In this document: positions 1-5,444 of the stretch, in pieces
Numbering within the stretch: position 1 is the stretch's first letter
Layout of the letters: each line of letters starts with the position of its first letter
DNA from: Candidatus Dojkabacteria bacterium
GTDB taxonomy: Bacteria; Patescibacteriota; Dojkabacteria; J137
DNA: 7,175 nucleotides
Assembly (NCBI GenBank): GCA_020429495.1
Contig: JAGQLJ010000136.1
Coordinates: 1 to 7,175 of the forward strand
Direction of reading: 5' to 3'
Translations under genes and position numbers: made by a program
The notes under the pieces: generated by a model
Told to the model about the DNA's origin: nothing
Database searches by the model: none
Seen by the model: only the letters and a program-made list of their open reading frames with translations

Positions 1-912
1 TTTAATACTGGAAAGTTCATTCATAAATTTACTTTTTAGATCTTGTTCGTGATCCCATATACTCGAAATACCAACAGAATCTATAAACTCAACTGCTTTT
101 GCTAAGCCATATGCACCAGCAACATTAGGTGTTCCTGCTTCAAATTTTTCAACGCCACCTGAATGAATAAAATCTTGTTCATCCACTTGTCTAATCATTC
201 CGCCACCAACATTAAAGGGTTGTAGTTTTTCTAAGAGGTTTTTTTTGCCATAAAGCACACCAATGCCCATTGGCCCATACATTTTATGTCCAGAAAAAAC
301 TAAGAAGTCTACATCAAGTTCTTTAACATCAACTTTGATATGTCCAACTGCTTGAGTAGCATCTGCAACTGTTATTCCATTAAAGTCACTTAAATAGTTA
401 ATAGGAAAGATTGTTCCAGTCACATTACTAACTAGTGGAAAAGAAAATAAATCAGTATTAATTTTTCTTACTGCATCCTCTTCAAATGTAAAATCATCCT
501 TAACATTTAAATACTCAATATTTTTATTTGTAAGCTTTTGCCAAGGCAGCAGATTAGAATGATGTTCAAGTTGTGTTAGAGTAATTGTTGAATCTTTATT
601 TAAAATCCCTGAATTTAATAGACTTCTGCTCAAACCATTAAGTGCTTCAGTTGCTCCACTTATAAAAATAATTTCATCAGGATCTGCGTTAATAAAATCT
701 GCAACTGCCTTTCTTGCTTCTTCATAAACTTCAGATGCTTTTGTTGCTAGTGGGTACAATCCTCTGTGCACATTAGAATTAAAGTTGCTATAAAATTCAC
801 TTATAGAGTCAATAACATTATCAGGTTTTTGAGTTGTTGCAGCATTATCAAGATAGGAAATATCTTGATTTACTAAAATAGGAAATTTTTGCTTTAATTT
901 ATTTATATCCAT
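1..912 (-). CDS. sufS: SufS-type cysteine desulfurase, C-terminus cut by window edge
   Basis: A PLP-dependent class V aminotransferase-fold enzyme that removes sulfur from L-cysteine, giving alanine and an enzyme-bound persulfide for Fe-S cluster assembly in the cytosol. The frame is open from ATG at 912 to base 1 (304 codons). Visible hallmarks are the N-terminal YLDNAATTQKP, the NVHRG motif (residues 48-51), EHHSN with the PLP-stacking His (117/118), the VADATQAVGH block (Asp185, Gln188) and SGHKMYGPMG with the Schiff-base Lys210. NVHRG and the HKMYGP context favour the SufS/Csd group over NifS/IscS. SufS proteins are about 400 residues, so roughly 100 are missing, including the catalytic Cys loop, which cannot be checked. 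An in-frame ATG five codons upstream (927) is an alternative start; neither has a Shine-Dalgarno sequence. It is divergent from the membrane-protein gene at 1013. The family call is firm; the physiological partner (SufU or SufE) is not visible. Confidence 0.93.
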   Translation of the reverse strand, partial: MDINKLKQKFPILVNQDISYLDNAATTQKPDNVIDSISEFYSNFNSNVHRGLYPLATKASEVYEEARKAVADFINADPDEIIFISGATEALNGLSRSLLNSGILNKDSTITLTQLEHHSNLLPWQKLTNKNIEYLNVKDDFTFEEDAVRKINTDLFSFPLVSNVTGTIFPINYLSDFNGITVADATQAVGHIKVDVKELDVDFLVFSGHKMYGPMGIGVLYGKKNLLEKLQPFNVGGGMIRQVDEQDFIHSGGVEKFEAGTPNVAGAYGLAKAVEFIDSVGISSIWDHEQDLKSKFMNELSSIK

Positions 913-949
913 TCTGAATTTTATCATTATTCTGGACAAATACTGTAGG

Positions 950-955
950 TATAAT
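950..955 (+). promoter_or_regulatory. Candidate -10 element for the 1013 gene
   Basis: A perfect TATAAT hexamer in the 100-base divergent spacer between the cysteine desulfurase and the membrane-protein gene. The expected -35 position (about 927-932, TTATTC) is poor, and there is no extended TG motif, so this could be chance in AT-rich DNA. If real, it leaves a leader of about 50 bases before the ATG at 1013. Confidence 0.22.
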
Positions 956-1012
956 ATTTGCGACCAATTTTAAAATCTGATAATTTATTAACATAGATAT
1001 TAATATTCTAAT

Positions 1013-1582
1013 ATGGCAGATAAAAAGTCTGAAAAGAAAACAACAAAAAAGACTGAGAAAAATGAAGTAGGTATGTTTAAGCATTATGCCTTACTTTTAG
1101 ATAATAAACATTTACTAGTTAAAGATTTTGTCGCACTAAGTTTCTTTGTCGCAGCACTTTTTGTAATGTCTCCATTAGCTTTTGAATCAAATGTAACTAA
1201 GTTTTTGTTAGCACTATATGGATTAACAGTAATAGCAGTAAGTATTTGGATTATTATTACTTTCTTTATAAAAACAGCAAGACTTCAATTAGACCCGAAA
1301 GTAAAAAGATATTCAGCAATTGTTTCATTAAATTCATTCTTTGGATTTTCAATGCCTTTATTCTATATAAATATAGTTTTAGCAAAAGTAGTTATTGTAT
1401 TTCTTGGGACCCTACCAAAAACTGGATCTTTATTATGTAGGTTCAGAGCATGGCTAGATTGGTTTTTGTATTCTTATGTAAGAATAGATAATAAACTTGA
1501 ACTGTTATTTATATTCAGTGTACTTCTAGCTTTTACAGTGTTTATGATTGGTGGGGTTTGGGAAAGAAGCATGCGAAAATAA
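1013..1582 (+). CDS. Unrecognised four-helix membrane protein, 189 aa
   Basis: I do not recognise the family. The first 20 residues are strongly charged and Lys-rich (MADKKSEKKTTKKTEKNEVG), probably a disordered cytoplasmic tail. Hydrophobic segments follow at about residues 38-57, 63-86, 108-134 and 162-182, giving about four transmembrane helices. Between them are a basic loop (KTARLQLDPKVKRY, 87-100) and an amphipathic stretch (CRFRAWLDWFLYSYVR, 142-157). It ends with a basic tail, WERSMRK. No catalytic motif, lipobox or cleavable signal peptide is evident. The ATG at 1013 lacks a Shine-Dalgarno sequence, but the charged tail is credible as an N-terminus. The stop is TAA, 38 bases from the converging GAPDH stop. 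It appears to be monocistronic. Function is unknown. Confidence 0.8.
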   Translation: MADKKSEKKTTKKTEKNEVGMFKHYALLLDNKHLLVKDFVALSFFVAALFVMSPLAFESNVTKFLLALYGLTVIAVSIWIIITFFIKTARLQLDPKVKRYSAIVSLNSFFGFSMPLFYINIVLAKVVIVFLGTLPKTGSLLCRFRAWLDWFLYSYVRIDNKLELLFIFSVLLAFTVFMIGGVWERSMRK

Positions 1583-1588
1583 ATACTA

Positions 1589-1620
1589 TTAGGTAAATAC
1601 AGCAGATTATATTTGGCTAA
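1589..1620. terminator. Weak imperfect hairpin between convergent genes
   Basis: In the 38-base gap between the convergent stops, TTAG + AAATA (1589-1592, 1595-1599) can pair with TATTT + CTAA (1610-1614, 1617-1620). The stem is interrupted by a GT/GG internal loop and has a 10-base loop. It sits where a shared bidirectional terminator would be expected, but it is almost all A-U and has no clear U-tract. The call is tentative. Confidence 0.2.
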
Positions 1621-2634
1621 TTACTGACCAAGTACCCCTATCATCTCCACAATTCTATTTGAGTATCCCCACTCATTGTCGTACCAAGCAATAAGCTTAA
1701 AAAATCTTGAACCTATTCCAAGAGTTGAAGTAGCATCAAAAATTGCTGAATGTGAATCATGAATTATATCTGTAGATACAATTGGGTCTTCAGTATATCT
1801 TAATACTCCTTGCAAATAGCTCTCACTTGCCTCTTTCATTTTTGCATTTATTTCTTCAATGCTAGTATCCCTTCTGGACCTAAATGTAAAGTCTATACAA
1901 GAACCGGTTTTGACTGGAACTCTAAAAGACATTCCTGTTAACTTATCGTTCAGCTCAGGATAAACTTTACCGATAGCTTTTGTTGCTCCTGTTGAGCTTG
2001 GAACGATATTTTCTGCGGCAGCTCTTCCTCTTCTCCAATCTTTTGCACTTGGTTCATCTTGTAAGCCCTGTGTGGCTGTGTAGGCATGTAGAGTAGTCAT
2101 GAATCCTTCTTCAATACCTATGCCAGATTGTTGCAAAACCCTAACAACAGGGGCAACACAATTTGTTGTGCAACTAGCATTAGAAATTATTTGAGGCTCT
2201 CTTGCTGTATCTGTATTAATTCCTATCAAATGAGTTGGTGTCTCATCATCACTTGGGGCAGAAATAATTACTTTCTTAGCCCCTGCCTGAATATGTCCAC
2301 TTGCATCTGAATTTTTTGTAAATAAACCTGTAGATTCTATTACAATATCAATATTCCAATCATGCCAATTAAGCTCAGATGGATGAGCTTTTTGAGAAAT
2401 AGTCTTTAATGTTCTATCTCCCACCATAATAGTATTTTGATCTGGTGCATAAATATTTTCTTTTAATACTCCATGGTTTGTATCATACTTAAGCAAGTAT
2501 GCAAGGTTATCAGCTGGAACAAGGTCATTCACAACTACAACTTCTACTTGACCATCAAGAAAATTTCTTTCTAATAATGCTCTATAGACTAATCTACCAA
2601 TTCGTCCAAATCCATTTATTGCCACTCTTGTCAT
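1621..2634 (-). CDS. gapA: Type I glyceraldehyde-3-phosphate dehydrogenase (NAD-dependent)
   Basis: Glycolytic enzyme that oxidises and phosphorylates glyceraldehyde-3-phosphate to 1,3-bisphosphoglycerate in the cytosol. It is complete at 337 residues, the usual family length. The Rossmann fold opens with INGFGRIGR (6-14). Asp37 in VVVNDL is the residue that favours NAD over NADP. The active site is SNASCTTNC, with nucleophile Cys155 and general base His183 in TLHAYT. The phosphate-site and S-loop region (DWRRGRAAAENIVPSSTGATKA, in part) and the C-terminal WYDNEWGYSNR are intact. It starts 9 bases after the stop of the upstream 616-codon gene on the same strand, so cotranscription is likely. 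The leader TAATAAAAACAT has no Shine-Dalgarno motif, only A-rich sequence. No promoter of its own is obvious. The symbol could equally be gap, because only one copy is visible. Confidence 0.97.
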   Translation of the reverse strand: MTRVAINGFGRIGRLVYRALLERNFLDGQVEVVVVNDLVPADNLAYLLKYDTNHGVLKENIYAPDQNTIMVGDRTLKTISQKAHPSELNWHDWNIDIVIESTGLFTKNSDASGHIQAGAKKVIISAPSDDETPTHLIGINTDTAREPQIISNASCTTNCVAPVVRVLQQSGIGIEEGFMTTLHAYTATQGLQDEPSAKDWRRGRAAAENIVPSSTGATKAIGKVYPELNDKLTGMSFRVPVKTGSCIDFTFRSRRDTSIEEINAKMKEASESYLQGVLRYTEDPIVSTDIIHDSHSAIFDATSTLGIGSRFFKLIAWYDNEWGYSNRIVEMIGVLGQ

Positions 2635-2643
2635 ATGTTTTTA

Positions 2644-4494
2644 TTAATAAGTAAATTCACCGTTTAGAACTAGTTTATTTGATTTAGGATTTTGAATATC
2701 CATAATATACAATCCTCTATTTGTTATGTAAAACAAGTAATGTCCTTGTTGGTATATTTTTTCAATTTTATCTAGTGCAGACAGCTTAGTTAATTGAGAT
2801 GTTTTATTATTTTCAATATTATACATAAACACATCTGTTTGATCTTGGATTGTGTCCCAATACAAAATCAAATCATCAGAGCCAGCATAAAATTGATAAT
2901 CTCCACCTTGTTCATCAACAATTAATGTTCTAATTTCATTAGTATCCCTGTCAAAAAGTAGTAAGTCTGTGAAGTTATTACTAGATCTGTTTGCAGAGAA
3001 TACAACTCTTTTTCCACTTTCAGATATTGCATGCAATTTAATATTTCCATTAGTTAAAATATTTGTTTTTTTGTTAGTTTCTAGATTGAAGTAACTTAAG
3101 GATATTGATTCATCAGCATTTTGCACAAGTGTAGCCAAATATTTAGAATCAGAAGATAGTTCGGCATTCAAATAATTTGTTGAAAATGTTGTCTCAACAG
3201 GTTTGGTTATGTTTCCCTGAAAATCTCTTATTTCTACAATTCTTTTATTACTTCTTCTATCATCAGAAGTTATATTTACAATTTTTTGTGATCTATATTG
3301 TGGAAATAGAATACTCAAACCTTCAGTATTATTTGTTAGTTTTTGATAAACATTAGTATTTAAATCAAAAAGGTAGATAAGTGGAATTCTTCCACCTAAA
3401 AATCCAGATGCTCTATCTTGTTCAGAAGCAATATACAAAGCATCTTCATTACTATTAAAATAAAAACTTTTTTGATCTACTTCGTTGTTTGTTAACTGCG
3501 TCAAATCTGATCCATCAAAATCAGCTTTATAGAATAAGTAATCTTTATCTTGTTTAAAATTAAAAACTGCTTGTCCCTCTTCAACTAATCTGAAATTAGG
3601 TAATTTATTTATTCCTTGTTGAATAGTAATGTCATATTCTCTTGGTTCATAACCTTCTGCAGTAACCCTGATTTTATAGTTTCTTCCAGGTTCTAAATCT
3701 TTAATTTTAAGTTGATTGTCTAAAATCTCAATATTATCTTGCTCAACACCTTCACCAGTTACTACAACATTTTCAATATCATTTTCCAAAACATAGCTTT
3801 TTAAAGTTTCTTCAATATCACCTGCTGGCTCTAAAGTAATATCTGCAAGTGTATTATCGTCGGGGTTTAAAGTAATATTTTCGTTAATATCTTTATAATC
3901 CATGGACGAGTAGTGAAAATTAATTTCACCAGAAGGTATTTTTTGTAAATCAAATGTTCCATCTTTTTCAATTGAGTAAGAGCTACCATTATTAATAATG
4001 ATTCGATCATCTAGAAACTGATAAGCGGTATCTTCAACAATAAATCTTCCTTTAACACCAGCATTCGCAGCATTGCTAAGAGTAATATTCCTTGCAAAAT
4101 TATATTTAAAGAAAGTCCTATTGATATCCACAGTCACATTTCGATCAACATAACCTTCTTTTTTTACAATAAATTCATACCTGCCTTCACTTAATCCTGA
4201 AATCTTATAGTATCCTTGTTTATCGGCAGTAGCTACTAATTCACCATTGAGTGTAATTTCTGCATCTGGAATTGAGTTTGAACTTTGATCGCTAACGACA
4301 CCAGATAAGGTATAAGAAAAAATTGCTAGATCAGCTTTTGTAAAATAAACTAACAAAGAAGAGAGAACACAAATAACAGCAGTAGATATTAAAAATATTG
4401 CTGATAAAGTAATTTTTCTTCTTAGCTTGTTCATTAAGATCTTTACAAAAAATTTTGTTACTATACTTCTATATATTGTATCAATTATATGCAA
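2644..4494 (-). CDS. Membrane-anchored protein with PEGA/carboxypeptidase-regulatory-like repeats and a TolB-like propeller
   Basis: A large, probably extracytoplasmic protein of unknown precise role. The longest frame gives 616 residues from ATG 4494. I prefer the internal ATG at 4434 (Met21), which yields a 596-residue protein starting MNKLRRKITL, a normal basic lead-in to the single hydrophobic anchor at about 32-52. The 4494 start would overlap the divergent gene and lie upstream of the likely promoter. After the anchor come beta-sandwich modules of carboxypeptidase-regulatory/PEGA type. The first (about 62-138) shows SGVVSD, DAEITLNG, TADKQGYYKISGLSEGRYEF and KKEGY. A diverged second is at about 144-222, and a third at about 242-305 has LEPGRNYKIRVTAEGYEP. 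From about 306 to the end, repeated short strands with DGSDLTQLT, LTNNTEG, SSDSKYLA and SESGKRVVFSA resemble TolB/WD40-like propeller blades. The stop is TAATAA, 9 bases before GAPDH. The domain call rests on motif reading without a profile search. Confidence 0.85.
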   Translation of the reverse strand: MHIIDTIYRSIVTKFFVKILMNKLRRKITLSAIFLISTAVICVLSSLLVYFTKADLAIFSYTLSGVVSDQSSNSIPDAEITLNGELVATADKQGYYKISGLSEGRYEFIVKKEGYVDRNVTVDINRTFFKYNFARNITLSNAANAGVKGRFIVEDTAYQFLDDRIIINNGSSYSIEKDGTFDLQKIPSGEINFHYSSMDYKDINENITLNPDDNTLADITLEPAGDIEETLKSYVLENDIENVVVTGEGVEQDNIEILDNQLKIKDLEPGRNYKIRVTAEGYEPREYDITIQQGINKLPNFRLVEEGQAVFNFKQDKDYLFYKADFDGSDLTQLTNNEVDQKSFYFNSNEDALYIASEQDRASGFLGGRIPLIYLFDLNTNVYQKLTNNTEGLSILFPQYRSQKIVNITSDDRRSNKRIVEIRDFQGNITKPVETTFSTNYLNAELSSDSKYLATLVQNADESISLSYFNLETNKKTNILTNGNIKLHAISESGKRVVFSANRSSNNFTDLLLFDRDTNEIRTLIVDEQGGDYQFYAGSDDLILYWDTIQDQTDVFMYNIENNKTSQLTKLSALDKIEKIYQQGHYLFYITNRGLYIMDIQNPKSNKLVLNGEFTY

Positions 4495-4512
4495 CTATCA
4501 CAGCTTTCTAAA
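4484..4512 (-). promoter_or_regulatory. Candidate sigma-70-type promoter for the propeller protein-GAPDH unit
   Basis: Reading the minus strand, TTTAGA (4512-4507, four of six matches to TTGACA) lies 17 bases from a perfect TATAAT (4489-4484). Transcription would begin near 4477, leaving about 43 bases before the preferred ATG at 4434 and excluding the longer ATG at 4494. The element overlaps the first codons of the divergent JAMM gene, with the -10 abutting its ATG. Confidence 0.5.
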
Positions 4513-5205
4513 ACCTTACTTGAAAAAATAAATAACAGATCAATAATTACTCAATCTGATTATCCAGAAAGGATAATTCTTGATAGTAAAATCAATAAAT
4601 CTATAAAGGTCCTTTCAAATTATACAGACCCAAGAAACAGTAAAAAAGAAGGACCAAGTGGATGGGAATATGAACAGTCAGTATTTTATTTTGATGGTGA
4701 GCTTTTTTTATCAGAGATAGTAGCTGGAAATTACGAAAGTGTAAAGCCAAGTCATAGTTTCAAAGCTAACCCTGAATATTCTAAAGATAAAACTAAATAT
4801 TTTTACAATATCTTTATTGATAAGAAAAAGTATAAATCAAATATGTATAATTCTAGCAATGGCCAAGAGAATAAGCTGGTTTATGGTTTTATTCTTTCTT
4901 TTCATACTCATCCTAAAAATAATATTAAGAATAAATCTATTTACTCTTTCTTTTCATTGGCAGATATAAAAAGTCTACTTTATGGTAGATCACCAATATT
5001 GGGATTAATTTGGGGAAATTGTTCTTGGCTTGTATGCAAAACTTCTTCCTCTACAATTCCATCACAAGAGCTTCTAAATAAAATATCTAGAGCAGAATAT
5101 GATTTAGGAATAGAGGGAGTTATAAATGCAATAAAACAAGAATTATCAACATATGATTTAGTTTTTTATCAAGCCAGTTTAGGTAACATTTTTAAAAGAA
5201 TTTAA
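4489..5205 (+). CDS. JAMM/MPN (JAB)-like metalloprotease-fold protein, 238 aa
   Basis: A probable Zn2+-dependent JAMM-fold protein; substrate unknown. The key evidence is FILSFHTHP (His139, His141) followed by FFSLADIKSLL (Ser156, Asp159), i.e. the H-x-H-P ... S-x-x-D metal-binding signature. Upstream, WEYEQSVFYFDGELFLSEIVAG (part of 59-80) has the strand/turn/strand layout seen in RadC and bacterial JAB proteins before their His motif. Glu60 or Glu62 is the best candidate for the catalytic Glu. The gap between HP and S-x-x-D is 13 residues, against about 6-7 in typical members, which suggests a loop insertion (KNNIKNKSIYSFF). The first 55 residues and the tail after about 190 match nothing I know. 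There is no signal peptide or membrane segment, so it is likely cytoplasmic. The start at 4489 has no Shine-Dalgarno sequence. It is divergent from the propeller gene and upstream of, but separately promoted from, the reductase gene. Confidence 0.8.
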   Translation: MQLSQLSKTLLEKINNRSIITQSDYPERIILDSKINKSIKVLSNYTDPRNSKKEGPSGWEYEQSVFYFDGELFLSEIVAGNYESVKPSHSFKANPEYSKDKTKYFYNIFIDKKKYKSNMYNSSNGQENKLVYGFILSFHTHPKNNIKNKSIYSFFSLADIKSLLYGRSPILGLIWGNCSWLVCKTSSSTIPSQELLNKISRAEYDLGIEGVINAIKQELSTYDLVFYQASLGNIFKRI

Positions 5206-5241
5206 AATTGAGTTTTCCACAAAAAAATATTGCGTGAAACC

Positions 5242-5291
5242 TAAGTTACTTTTGTAAATTATACGTTTTACAAAATACTTTAGCTAACTTA
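5242..5291. other. Two-part inverted repeat / stem-loop after the JAMM gene
   Basis: A perfect 9-bp dyad, TTTTGTAAA (5250-5258) and TTTACAAAA (5267-5275), has an 8-base loop. Outside it a second 7-bp pairing, TAAGTTA (5242-5248) with TAACTTA (5285-5291), is offset by a 1-base bulge on the left and 9 bases on the right. It lies 37 bases after the JAMM stop and about 65 bases before the reductase -35. It could be a weak terminator, although there is no U-tract and little GC. It could instead be an operator for a dimeric regulator, since the core resembles TGTAAA-N8-TTTACA. Confidence 0.4.
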
Positions 5292-5355
5292 TCTCTATCC
5301 TTGATTCTCCTTTATAAATAAAACCATTGATACCAATGAGACGTAAATGACCTAT

Positions 5356-5384
5356 TTGACACCACAACTTATTGTGTCTATTCT
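5356..5384 (+). promoter_or_regulatory. Promoter of the ribonucleotide reductase gene
   Basis: A consensus -35 TTGACA (5356-5361), a 17-base spacer and the -10 TATTCT (5379-5384, four of six matches). Transcription is expected to start near 5391, giving a leader of about 54 bases. The spacer is occupied exactly by the first NrdR box, which supports this as the regulated promoter. Confidence 0.75.
5362..5377. promoter_or_regulatory. NrdR box 1
   Basis: CCACAACTTATTGTGT resembles the 16-bp NrdR consensus (ACACWATATATWGTGT): a left ACA core, an AT-rich centre and a right TTGTGT arm. It fills positions between the -35 and -10 hexamers, so a bound repressor would block RNA polymerase. It is less symmetric than box 2. 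Confidence 0.7.
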
Positions 5385-5393
5385 AAAAATTAC

Positions 5394-5409
5394 ACACAAT
5401 ATCTTGTGT
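5394..5409. promoter_or_regulatory. NrdR box 2
   Basis: ACACAATATCTTGTGT is a near-perfect NrdR box with ACACAA/TTGTGT arms. It begins 32 bp after box 1, about three helical turns, which is the pairing distance known for tandem NrdR boxes upstream of bacterial nrd operons. It covers the start of the predicted transcript. Confidence 0.85.
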
Positions 5410-5444
5410 ATCTACTCTATATATTTATTAAAATCTGAAACCGA

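Noticed and set aside
998..1007. ATATTAATAT palindrome just before the 1013 gene
   Set aside because: Such AT-only palindromes are expected by chance at this base composition, and no second half-site or spacing pattern supports an operator.
899..1084. 61-codon minus-strand open frame across the sufS-membrane protein spacer
   Set aside because: It overlaps both the start of the cysteine desulfurase and the start of the membrane protein. Its composition looks like translated AT-rich DNA.
1246..1440. 64-codon plus-strand open frame inside the membrane-protein gene
   Set aside because: A shadow in another frame of the complete 189-codon gene, with no recognisable motif.
2128..2310. 60-codon plus-strand open frame opposite GAPDH
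   Set aside because: Antisense shadow of a strongly conserved GAPDH coding region covering the active-site Cys.
5325..5338. CATTG/CAATG mini-hairpin with a 4-base loop
   Set aside because: Only five base pairs, with no U-tract and no evident relation to the promoter. Too weak to annotate.
5436..5438. Possible TGA readthrough or recoding extending NrdA upstream
   Set aside because: The upstream frame carries no ATP-cone KRDG motif. No in-frame TGA occurs in the genes read here, so code reassignment is unsupported.
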